Shown here: positions 8,634 through 16,303 of the stretch, piece by piece
Layout of the letters: every line of letters begins with the position of its first letter
Position numbering within the stretch: the stretch's first letter is position 1
Assembly (NCBI GenBank): GCA_050954285.1
Contig: JBPBPL010000029.1
Coordinates: 1-64,000, forward strand
From: Mucilaginibacter_A sp050954285
GTDB lineage: Bacteria > Bacteroidota > Bacteroidia > Sphingobacteriales > Sphingobacteriaceae
Length of the DNA stretch: 64,000 bases
Direction: 5' to 3'
The notes under the pieces: model-generated
What the model was told of the DNA's origin: nothing
Databases searched by the model: none
The model's input: only the letters and a program-made list of their open reading frames with translations
Translations under genes and position numbers: made by a program

Positions 8634-8738
8634 TTACCTGGTAACCCACATAACTATGACCGCCAAAACAAGCAGTATTAATAATACGATTCCGATTCCG
8701 ATAATTTTGGAACCTGCTTTTTTTTTGTTTTCGGGCAT
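8634..8738 (-). CDS. Small 34-residue single-helix membrane protein
   Basis: The minus-strand frame encodes a 34-residue protein: a basic N-terminus (MPENKKKAGSKI), a transmembrane helix of about 18 residues (IGIGIVLLILLVLAVIVM) and a short WVTR end. The frame has an ATG, a stop and a terminator directly after it, which supports a real gene. It is too short for routine gene finding. The function is unknown; small membrane proteins of this type often stabilise or modulate larger complexes. It lies just downstream of the primary sigma factor gene with one repeat copy between them. Confidence 0.65.
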   Translation of the reverse strand: MPENKKKAGSKIIGIGIVLLILLVLAVIVMWVTR

Positions 8739-8757
8739 ATAATTAAATTTAGGTGGA

Positions 8758-8769
8758 TAAAAACAGTAT
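8758..8769 (-). repeat. Uptake-like 12-mer between rpoD and the small membrane protein
   Basis: Exact TAAAAACAGTAT on the plus strand (reverse orientation), preceded by ATTTA and six bases. Confidence 0.75.
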
Positions 8770-8782
8770 AAGCTATGTTATT

Positions 8783-9640
8783 TTACAGATAAGATTCCAA
8801 CACATTGTTGCGTGAAGTATGACGTAAGCGCTGTAACGCTTTGTCTTTCAGCTGACGAACACGTTCGCGGGTAATCATAAAACGTTCGCCAATTTCTTCA
8901 AGAGATTGTGGTGTTCCGGATCCTAAACCAAAAAACAGAATAATTACTTCCCGGTCGCGCTCTGGCAAAGAGGAAAGTGAACGCATTACTTCCATTGATA
9001 AAGATTCCTGAATCATGCTGTTATCGGTAGCAGGATCGCCATGTTGCAATACGTCCAACAAAGTATTTTCTTCTCCCTGAATAAAAGGCGCATCCATAGA
9101 AACGTGGCGGCCGGAATTATTTAGAGAATCCGCAATACGGTCTTCCGTAGTTTCCAGATCAATGGCTAATTCTGCCGGTGTTGGTTCGCGCTCAAACTCT
9201 TGCTCCAAACGTGAATATGCTTTACGGATTTTACTTAAAGAACCAACCTGATTTAACGGCAAGCGTACAATACGGGATTGTTCTGCAACAGCTGATAAAA
9301 TGGATTGACGAATCCACCAAACAGCATAAGAAATAAATTTAAAGCCTTTGGTTTCGTCGAAACGTTTAGCTGCTTTAATTAAACCTAAATTTCCTTCATT
9401 AATTAAATCGCCTAATGTAAGTCCTTGATTTTGATATTGTTTAGCCACAGAAACTACAAATCGTAAATTTGCTTTGGTCAAACGTTCTAATGCGGCCTGG
9501 TCTCCTTCTCTGATTTTTTGGGTTAAAATAACTTCTTCCTGGGCAGTAATCAGATCGACTTTACCGATCTCAGTTAAGTATTTATCCAACGATTGCGATT
9601 CGCGGTTGGTAATGGATTGTGATATTTTGAGTTGTCTCAT
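8783..9640 (-). CDS. rpoD: Primary RNA polymerase sigma factor (sigma-70, short Bacteroidota form)
   Basis: The 285-residue protein is the housekeeping sigma factor of the phylum. It begins MRQLKISQSITNRESQSLDK and carries region 1.2, region 2 with the -10 binding and melting segment (DETKGFKFISYAVWWIRQSI near residue 95), region 3 and the region 4 helix-turn-helix (ITRERVRQLKDKALQRLR near the end). It lacks the long acidic region 1.1 of proteobacterial RpoD, as usual for Bacteroidota. It reads promoters with the TAnnTTTG -7 box, several of which are visible here. Confidence 0.93.
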   Translation of the reverse strand: MRQLKISQSITNRESQSLDKYLTEIGKVDLITAQEEVILTQKIREGDQAALERLTKANLRFVVSVAKQYQNQGLTLGDLINEGNLGLIKAAKRFDETKGFKFISYAVWWIRQSILSAVAEQSRIVRLPLNQVGSLSKIRKAYSRLEQEFEREPTPAELAIDLETTEDRIADSLNNSGRHVSMDAPFIQGEENTLLDVLQHGDPATDNSMIQESLSMEVMRSLSSLPERDREVIILFFGLGSGTPQSLEEIGERFMITRERVRQLKDKALQRLRHTSRNNVLESYL

Positions 9641-9988
9641 AATTTATAATAAATTGTCTAACAGAGGGTTAGCTTTGAAAAAAATAGTGGGCAAGATTAA
9701 AACTTTAAAATAAACTTTTAAAGATACCATTATTTATTCAACGCTGCTATTTCGTTAATGTTTTAAAATGTAAACAGTTTATGCTAAAATAGTACAATAT
9801 GTTGTATTATTTTTAGTACAGTACATTAACGTTATTGTCTGGCTAAATAGTCTGTTTCATACCTGTAAAACAGTCAATATTACGTCATTATAAACAAAAA
9901 GTTATTTTCTGATCAGGCAAAGAAACCTTAACAATTTATATTAATTTTTTCTTCCTGAAAAAAGAATAACTGCAATTCTGAAAAAACC
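9641..9988. other. AT-rich 348-bp gap upstream of rpoD
   Basis: No reading frame, RNA gene or hairpin terminator could be supported here. It presumably holds the rpoD promoter and leader, but no clear -33/-7 pair was found. It contains no exact copy of the dispersed repeat. Confidence 0.6.
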
Positions 9989-10708
9989 TTACTGATCAAA
10001 CTTTTCGAGCAGTTTCATTAAAGTTTCAAAATCCTTAGGGTAAGGTGCATGAATTGTAATTTCTTCTTCCGGATTTATTTTGAAGGTAACTTCATAAGCA
10101 TGCAGCGCAAAACGTTTCATAATAGGCAGTTCTTCCTGCTCCTTGCTCAAACGGTAATTTCTTTTTAAAGCTGAGAGAAAAATCGGTTTGCCTTTATAAG
10201 TTTCATCCCCGGCAATGGAAGCACGTTGCGTAGCCAAATGAATACGGATCTGGTGCATCCGGCCGGTAACCGGCCTGCATTCAACCAAAGTATAATGTTT
10301 GAAATATTTGAGCGAGTTAAACCACGTTTCTGCACGTTTGCCTTCCTGCCTGCTGATGGTGACATTGCCTTTACCCACGTTTAGAATTGGCAGATCGATA
10401 AAAAGATTTTCAAAAACATGTGTGCCATCCATGATGGCATGATATACTTTTTTTACCTGCCTTTTTTCAAACTGGATAGATACAGAACGGTATGCATCGG
10501 GGTTTTTAGCGATGATTAGTGCGCCGGAAGTTTCTTTATCCAGCCGATGGCAAATCTGGGCATCTTCCCAGTATTGTTTGGCTAAACGAAGCAGGTTGAT
10601 TTCACCGCCTTCCCGCTCATCCAGAGAACTTAAAAAAGGAGGTTTATTTACAACAATTATATCAGGATTTTCAAATAAGATCAGGTCCTGGAATTTTGGG
10701 AATTTCAT
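9989..10708 (-). CDS. RluA-family 23S rRNA pseudouridine synthase
   Basis: The 239-residue enzyme isomerises a uridine in RNA to pseudouridine. The catalytic Asp is in CHRLDKETSGALIIAKN near residue 70, with FENPDIIVVNKPP before it and RPVTGRMHQIRIHLA after it, as in RluA/RluC/RluD. There is no N-terminal S4 domain. The ATG at 10708 is preferred over an in-frame TTG nine bases upstream. Which uridine it modifies cannot be told. It is the first of two such paralogues here (the other is at 55041-55763). Confidence 0.88.
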   Translation of the reverse strand: MKFPKFQDLILFENPDIIVVNKPPFLSSLDEREGGEINLLRLAKQYWEDAQICHRLDKETSGALIIAKNPDAYRSVSIQFEKRQVKKVYHAIMDGTHVFENLFIDLPILNVGKGNVTISRQEGKRAETWFNSLKYFKHYTLVECRPVTGRMHQIRIHLATQRASIAGDETYKGKPIFLSALKRNYRLSKEQEELPIMKRFALHAYEVTFKINPEEEITIHAPYPKDFETLMKLLEKFDQ

Positions 10709-10738
10709 TTGCTGCAAATATCGCAGATTTACGGCGTT

Positions 10739-11428
10739 TTACAGCAATTCAAATTTATAGCCCACACCTTTTACCGTAGAAACATAATTTTCGCCCAGTT
10801 TTTCTCGCAATTTCCGAATATGCACGTCAATGGTACGGTTAGTAACCACAACAGAATCTTCCCAAATATTCTTTAAAATGGCTTCGCGTGTATAAACTTT
10901 ACCAGGTTTGGAGGCCAGCAAATACAATAGTTCAAATTCTTTTTTAGCTAAAACCACTTTTTGCCCTGCCTGAAAAACCAGAAACGCTTCCCGGTCAATC
11001 ACCAGATCGCCGATTTCGAGTTTATTATCAGTGCTTTCTTCAGCAGGCTGGTTCCGGCGCAAAATCGCATTGATGCGGCTCACCAGTGCACGCGGTTTGA
11101 TTGGTTTGGCTATATAATCATCGGCCCCAACATTAAAACCGGCAATTTCCGAGTACTCTTCACTTCTTGCCGTTAAAAAAACCATAAAAGTATTTTTAAA
11201 TTCCGGCATGGTACGCATGATCCGGCAAGCTTCAATTCCGTCCATTTTGGGCATCATCACATCCAGAATAATCAAATCTGGCAAAACCTTTTTCGCTTCG
11301 GTCACCGCTTCCTGTCCGTTGTGTGCCACAAAAACCTGATAACCTTCTTTGTTCAGGTTGTATTCGATCAGCTCCAGAATATCTGGCTCATCATCAACAA
11401 TCAGGATTTTTTGTTTGGAATTACTCAT
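10739..11428 (-). CDS. OmpR/PhoB-family response regulator
   Basis: The 229-residue protein has an N-terminal receiver domain with the acidic pair in ILIVDDEPD, the phospho-acceptor Asp at about residue 56 (LIILDVMMPKMDG), Thr in FLTARSE and Lys in DDYIAKP. The C-terminal winged helix (about residues 130-229) ends VRKL-type (DVHIRKLREKLGENYVSTVKG). It binds DNA as a phosphorylated dimer. The start at MSNSKQKILIVDD is chosen over a frame extension to 11458. No histidine kinase gene is adjacent, so the partner is elsewhere. The ILELIEYNLNKEGY helix resembles PhoB-like regulators of the phylum. Confidence 0.92.
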   Translation of the reverse strand: MSNSKQKILIVDDEPDILELIEYNLNKEGYQVFVAHNGQEAVTEAKKVLPDLIILDVMMPKMDGIEACRIMRTMPEFKNTFMVFLTARSEEYSEIAGFNVGADDYIAKPIKPRALVSRINAILRRNQPAEESTDNKLEIGDLVIDREAFLVFQAGQKVVLAKKEFELLYLLASKPGKVYTREAILKNIWEDSVVVTNRTIDVHIRKLREKLGENYVSTVKGVGYKFELL

Positions 11429-11516
11429 TTTCTTAATTTTCTGTAAATGTAGCGGCAATAAAAGAAGGCTGATGTTAAATTTTGATTAAAAAATTGTAAA
11501 AGAATCTTGTTTTAAT

Positions 11517-12629
11517 TTATTTGGCTGCCGTAAACGTTTTAGCAAAAAATGCAGCTAAATCGCTTCCGGTAATATTTTTAGCGATGATTTTTCCGGTTGG
11601 ATCTAAGATGAAATTAGACGGAATTGCCTGAACTTCATATTTTTGTACCGTCGGACTATTGAAGTTTTGTAACTCGCTGCCATGCGCCCAAATCAGCTTA
11701 TCGTCGCTAATTGCCTTTTGCCAGGCATCTTTTTTTTCATCCAAAGAAATGCCTACAATATTGAGCCCTTTGGAATGATATTGCTGGTATAATTTTACCA
11801 CGTTTGGGTTTTCTTTACGACAAGGTACGCACCACGATGCCCAAAAATCCAGCATCACGTATTTGCCTTTGTAATCAGATAATTTGATGGTTTTTCCATC
11901 AATACCTGGAATGGAAAAATCTGGTGCTGCGTGGCCTACAGAAACAGGTTTTACCATTTCCATGTGTTTTACAAACTGACTAACCGCTTGGTTCCCGGTA
12001 AATTTTCCTTTCCAGCCATCCGCATAAGCCACTAATTGTTGCTCATATTTCATCTGATCCAAAGCCATCGCCGCATAAAAGCCAGCCAAAGAATTTTTAT
12101 TCTGATCCACAAATTTCAAAATCTCGGTGGATAAACCAGTCATATTCTGTTCAAAGGAAGGCAGGAATTTCTTTAAAACCGAATCCTGATTAATACCTTT
12201 CGCTGCTGCAGCTTCCTGATATTCATTGGCCAGCTTTGTGTTTTTAGCCGTATAAATATTGCTGATTCGGTTATACTCCCGTATTTTTTCCGAATCTTCC
12301 GAGCCGCTGGTAGTATAGCTGTGTGCCGGATCAGCGAAATCCGTTTTAAAATCAATCACGTTGCCGTTTTCAGCAATTAAATCAAATTCCTGATCACCAT
12401 TTTTAATTTTATACAAATTAGCGAAGGGTGCTGCTTTTTTAAATTCAAAAGTATTTTGCTCGCTCAACTGGGCAGAATCTACCACACGTACATTAGTAGA
12501 ATCTGCTTCCAGTAAATACACTTTTTGCTGTGCCGGATGCTCAATTTTTCCTTCAACTTTAAACGAATTTTTGTCATTACAGGACGTTAAAGCGGCCAGC
12601 ATCAAAGCCGGAACTATAATCTTTTTCAT
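11517..12629 (-). CDS. TlpA/ResA-like thiol-disulfide oxidoreductase lipoprotein with DUF4369
   Basis: The 370-residue protein has a lipoprotein signal peptide (MKKIIVPALMLAALTSC, lipobox Cys 16), an N-terminal DUF4369 domain (FKVEGKIEHPAQQKVYLLEA), a helical middle, and a C-terminal thioredoxin fold from about residue 228. The active site is FWASWCVPCRKENP near residue 266. Family knowledge places it in the periplasm, reducing or oxidising envelope disulfides, for example during cytochrome c assembly. It lies two bases downstream of gatB, but the functional link is not obvious. Confidence 0.9.
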   Translation of the reverse strand: MKKIIVPALMLAALTSCNDKNSFKVEGKIEHPAQQKVYLLEADSTNVRVVDSAQLSEQNTFEFKKAAPFANLYKIKNGDQEFDLIAENGNVIDFKTDFADPAHSYTTSGSEDSEKIREYNRISNIYTAKNTKLANEYQEAAAAKGINQDSVLKKFLPSFEQNMTGLSTEILKFVDQNKNSLAGFYAAMALDQMKYEQQLVAYADGWKGKFTGNQAVSQFVKHMEMVKPVSVGHAAPDFSIPGIDGKTIKLSDYKGKYVMLDFWASWCVPCRKENPNVVKLYQQYHSKGLNIVGISLDEKKDAWQKAISDDKLIWAHGSELQNFNSPTVQKYEVQAIPSNFILDPTGKIIAKNITGSDLAAFFAKTFTAAK

Positions 12630-12630
12630 C

Positions 12631-14091
12631 TTATTTTTCTAATTTTTCTGCCAACACCCGATTAGCCGTTTTTGGGTCGATTTTGCCTTTGGAAAGCTTC
12701 ATCACTTCGCCCATAAACATACCAATAATTCCTTTTTTACCTTTTTTATATTCAGAAACTTTCTGCGGATGCAATTGCAAAACCTGATCAATAATCAAAT
12801 CCAGTTTCTCTACGTTTTGATCCAGAAATAAGTTTAAAGCTGATGCTGTTTCTATCGCTGTTTTTTCGGGATGAAGAATCAGTTCTGGAAAAAGCTGTTG
12901 CGCCGCAGCAGTATGGCTAATTTTTCCGCTATCGATTAAAGCAATCAGCTCGGCAATCGTTTTTGGCTTCACTAAAAAATCACCGATAAAAACAGCATGT
13001 GTATTCAAATACGATTTGATGCTGCCCATCAGCCAGTGCGCGGCAGATTTATGATTGGCAGTTTCCTTAATCAGTTCTTCAAAATACCAAACCAGATCCT
13101 GATCAGCCGTAATTACATTGGCTTCATATTCGGTTAAGCATAATGCCGAAGTATATTTTTCATATAATTCTTCCGGTAAAGCAGGCAGGTTTTTCCTGAT
13201 TTCTTCAAGATAAGCCTCGCTCAAAACTACCGGCGGCAAATCCGGTTCGGGAAAATATCGGTAATCATTGGCCATTTCTTTGCTGCGCAGCACGGAAGTT
13301 TCGCCGCTATCCGCATCAAAATTCAATGTATTTTGTTCGATGGTTCCACCGTTTTCCAGCAAATCAATCTGCCGTTTGGCTTCAAACTCAATGGCTTTCT
13401 GTACGTTTTTGATGGAGTTGAGATTTTTTACCTCGCAACGCGTTCCATATTCTTCAATGCCTTTTTTACGTACCGAAATATTGGCATCGCAACGCAAACT
13501 GCCTTCTTCCATATTGCCATCGCAAATGCCCAGAAAACGCACCAGCCTGCGTATTTCCGACAAATAAGCGTGTGCTTCTTCGCCGCTACGCAAATCCGGT
13601 TCGGATACAATCTCCAGCAAAGGCACACCGGCGCGGTTCAGGTCAATAAGCGTATTTTCATCATCCAGATCATGGATACTTTTGCCGGCATCTTCTTCCA
13701 TGTGAATGCGGTTCAGGCGGATATTTTTTTGGCCTGATGCTGTTTTTATGCGGATAAATCCATCATAACAGATAGCAGCGGCATCTTGCGTAATCTGGTA
13801 GCCTTTAGGCAAATCAGCATAAAAATAATTTTTCCGGTCAAAAAAATTATACTTTCTGATCTGGCAATGCGTAGCCAAACCCAGCTTTACGGCGTACTCA
13901 ATATGTTTTTTATTGATGAACGGCAAAGTACCCGGGTGGCCAAGCGAAACCGGGCTAACATGATGGTTGGGTTTTGCACCAAAAGCAGCCGAATCAGAAC
14001 AAAAAGCTTTACTTTCTGTGGCCAGCTGCACGTGTACTTCCAGGCCGATAACTACTTCATAATCTAAAGGCTGAGCTGTTTGTATCGTCAT
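12631..14091 (-). CDS. gatB: Aspartyl/glutamyl-tRNA(Asn/Gln) amidotransferase subunit B
   Basis: The 486-residue protein is the tRNA-binding and kinase subunit of GatCAB, which converts Glu-tRNA(Gln) or Asp-tRNA(Asn) to the amidated form. It has VIGLEVHVQLATESKAFC at the start, DLPKGYQITQ, the signature LNRAGVPLLEIVSEPD and a C-terminal YqeY-like helical tail (GIIGMFMGEVMKLSKGKIDP). gatA and gatC are not in the window. Two exact repeat copies are in frame at 12987 and 13737; the first encodes HAVFIGDF in the helical domain. Confidence 0.96.
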   Translation of the reverse strand: MTIQTAQPLDYEVVIGLEVHVQLATESKAFCSDSAAFGAKPNHHVSPVSLGHPGTLPFINKKHIEYAVKLGLATHCQIRKYNFFDRKNYFYADLPKGYQITQDAAAICYDGFIRIKTASGQKNIRLNRIHMEEDAGKSIHDLDDENTLIDLNRAGVPLLEIVSEPDLRSGEEAHAYLSEIRRLVRFLGICDGNMEEGSLRCDANISVRKKGIEEYGTRCEVKNLNSIKNVQKAIEFEAKRQIDLLENGGTIEQNTLNFDADSGETSVLRSKEMANDYRYFPEPDLPPVVLSEAYLEEIRKNLPALPEELYEKYTSALCLTEYEANVITADQDLVWYFEELIKETANHKSAAHWLMGSIKSYLNTHAVFIGDFLVKPKTIAELIALIDSGKISHTAAAQQLFPELILHPEKTAIETASALNLFLDQNVEKLDLIIDQVLQLHPQKVSEYKKGKKGIIGMFMGEVMKLSKGKIDPKTANRVLAEKLEK

Positions 14092-14317
14092 CTAAGGATA
14101 TAAGCACTGATGATAAAGCTGCAAAACTATTAATTATTTTGAATTACACATGCAAGCAAAACCTGCGAAACAACATTACAATTTTCAATACTGGCAAATT
14201 CATATTTTTTTAAACCAATCCTGCAACCTGGCGTTAATTTAAAACAATAGCCGTTACAACAGAGATTTTTCTGATCTTAATTTAAGCCGGGATTCAAGCT
14301 TATTTACGACCACAAAA

Positions 14318-15424
14318 ATGAGTGACTACAATGGAACAAAGCCGATTTTTAAAAAGGCAGGCGAAGACGATTTTTTTAAGAACTTGCACAAAGAAGTTAA
14401 TGATAAAGTGCTTTCCAATAAAAGCATTCAGTACCAAATCATTTTAAAATCTCTTGCCTTACTGGTTTTGTATTTTGTGTTTTATGCCTGCATTTTAGTT
14501 TTTGGCAATAAAACACCGCTGCTTTTTACATTTTATATTTTGACAGGGTTAACCATGATCCTGGTTTTTTTAAACGGATTTCACGATGCTGCCCATCAAA
14601 CCATTTTCCGGAAGCGGAAATACAATGAGTGGTTCAGTTATGTTTTAGAACTGTTTGGCAGCAGTAATTTTATCTGGAAAAAACGGCATTTGCTGCTGCA
14701 CCATCCTTATCCAAATATGCAGCACTGGGATGTTGATATCAAGCAAAGCAAGCTGGTACGGCTTTTTACAAACAAACCCTTTTTAAACGCGCACCGGTAC
14801 CAGCATATTTACATGTGGCCGCTGTATTTATGCTATACTTTAAACTGGATTTTACTTCGTGATTTTAAAGATATTTTCGGCACAAAAAATAACTATCTAA
14901 AACGTGTGATAGAAATTCCAAGGCATGAAACAGCAAAACTGATTACGGCAAAAGCATTTAACCTGTTTTATATGCTGGTGTTGCCGATGCTGGTTTTAGC
15001 ACAGCCCTGGTATTTAATTGTGCTTGCTTTTTTTACCATGCATTTTTTAGCAAGCGGTTTTGGCGTGCTGGCATTGCTGTCCTCGCATGTAAACGAAGAT
15101 TCGATTTTCCCGGTGCCACCGCAAGATGGTAAAATGGATGTTACCTGGTCAATGCATCAAATTATCTCTACCCAAGATTTCAGTACAGAAAGTGATGTGG
15201 CAAATTTTCTTTTCGGTGGGTTCAATCATCATGTGGCGCATCATTTATTCCCAACAGTTGCGCATACTTACTACCCGGAAATTACACCGATTATTCGCCG
15301 GTACGCCCAAAAATACAATCTGCCTTACCGGTCTTACTCGCTGCATAAAGCAATCCATTCTCATTATTTTCTGCTGAAAAACAATGCCAATGAAGAAAAC
15401 TTATTCGTGACAGGAGAGATCTAA
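14318..15424 (+). CDS. Membrane fatty acid desaturase-like protein
   Basis: The 368-residue integral membrane protein has the three histidine boxes of di-iron desaturases: GFHDAAHQ near residue 88, KKRHLLLHHPYPN near 125, and FNHHVAHHLFP near 308. Hydrophobic pairs of helices lie at about 44-86 and 210-250. It most likely introduces a double bond into membrane fatty acids or a related lipid using oxygen. The N-terminal start MSDYNGTKPIFKKAGEDDFF resembles the acyl-lipid desaturases of Bacteroidota. The regiospecificity cannot be read from sequence. Confidence 0.87.
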   Translation: MSDYNGTKPIFKKAGEDDFFKNLHKEVNDKVLSNKSIQYQIILKSLALLVLYFVFYACILVFGNKTPLLFTFYILTGLTMILVFLNGFHDAAHQTIFRKRKYNEWFSYVLELFGSSNFIWKKRHLLLHHPYPNMQHWDVDIKQSKLVRLFTNKPFLNAHRYQHIYMWPLYLCYTLNWILLRDFKDIFGTKNNYLKRVIEIPRHETAKLITAKAFNLFYMLVLPMLVLAQPWYLIVLAFFTMHFLASGFGVLALLSSHVNEDSIFPVPPQDGKMDVTWSMHQIISTQDFSTESDVANFLFGGFNHHVAHHLFPTVAHTYYPEITPIIRRYAQKYNLPYRSYSLHKAIHSHYFLLKNNANEENLFVTGEI

Positions 15425-15458
15425 AATTCAGTTCATTAAGTCACCAATTTTAGGTTGA

Positions 15459-15470
15459 TAAAAACAGCAA
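15459..15470 (-). repeat. Uptake-like repeat, one mismatch, intergenic
   Basis: TAAAAACAGCAA preceded by TTTTA and six bases; the last base differs from the consensus. It lies between the desaturase and the Gly/Asn-rich protein. Confidence 0.7.
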
Positions 15471-15542
15471 TGCAGCTGTTATCCAATTCATACTAAACTA
15501 TAAGCATTTCTTTGCGTTTAACCTGATACATATATAACAATT

Positions 15543-16241
15543 ATGAAAAAGTTAATTTTAAAGTCAATAATGGGTGCTGCAATGGTTTTTGCACTACATA
15601 GCGGCGCACAGGCACAACTAAGTTTAAGCATTAACCTGGGCAGGCAGCCAGCCTGGGGTCCAACCGGTTACAACCATGTAGATTATTATTATCTGCCGGA
15701 TATAGAATCTTATTACGATGTTTCTACCGGTCAGTACATTTATCAAAATAACGGCCAATGGATTTTTGCCAACAATTTGCCGCCACGTTATCGCGGATAC
15801 GATTTGTATTCTGGTTATAAAGTGGTTGTTAACCGGCCGAAACCGTATTTGAGTTTTAACCGAGACCGTGCAAGTTATGGCCGATACCGCAACTGGAACG
15901 GCGCGCATCAGCCAATGCTTCGGGAAAGCCGGAACATGGGTGGCAATATGAACCATGGCGGCATGAATCACGGTGGTGGAATGAATCCCGGCGGAAATGG
16001 CAACGGAATGAATCATGGAAATATGAATCCAGGCGGAAATGGTAATAACATGAATCATGGTGGCAACGGCATGAACCGCGGAAACATGAATCAAGGAGGC
16101 GGAAACGGCAACGGCATGAACCGCGGAGGAATGAATCAGGGCGGACAACAGCAAGGGCAAAATCATCCGCAGGGTCAAGGCGGACAGCCACAAAACAATG
16201 GCGGCGGTGGCGGCCATGATGACCATGGTCATCACGATTAG
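15543..16241 (+). CDS. Secreted Gly/Asn/Met-rich repeat protein
   Basis: The 232-residue protein has a signal peptide (cleavage near AHSGAQAQ, residue 25), a Tyr-rich middle (about 45-115, YYLPDIESYYDVSTGQYIYQ) and a C-terminal low-complexity half (about 128-232) made of short units such as MNHGG, MNPGGNGNG and MNRGG, ending in a His/Asp tail (GHDDHGHHD). The N-terminal half resembles small envelope proteins of Sphingobacteriales of unknown function. The repeats suggest a flexible linker or surface polymer, and the His-rich end could bind metal. Unit copy number may vary between strains. Long frames on the other strand are shadows of this composition. Confidence 0.8.
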   Translation: MKKLILKSIMGAAMVFALHSGAQAQLSLSINLGRQPAWGPTGYNHVDYYYLPDIESYYDVSTGQYIYQNNGQWIFANNLPPRYRGYDLYSGYKVVVNRPKPYLSFNRDRASYGRYRNWNGAHQPMLRESRNMGGNMNHGGMNHGGGMNPGGNGNGMNHGNMNPGGNGNNMNHGGNGMNRGNMNQGGGNGNGMNRGGMNQGGQQQGQNHPQGQGGQPQNNGGGGGHDDHGHHD

Positions 16242-16255
16242 TAATTTTACCCCAT

Positions 16256-16291
16256 AAAAAAAGCATCGCCAATTACGGCGATGCTTTTTTT
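16256..16291. terminator. Bidirectional terminator related to the dispersed repeat
   Basis: Seven A's, GCATCGCC (16263-16270), loop AATTAC, GGCGATGC (16277-16284), seven T's. It ends the Gly/Asn-rich gene and alaS. The sequence ATAAAAAAAGCATCGCC matches the repeat extension TAAAAACAGCATCGCC except at the dialect position, so this is probably an inverted pair of a third variant. Confidence 0.88.
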
Positions 16292-16303
16292 ATGCCTGTT
16301 TTT

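Noticed and set aside
15624..16272. Long minus-strand frames opposite the Gly/Asn-rich gene
   Set aside because: They arise from the repetitive composition; the plus frame has a signal peptide and ends at the terminator.
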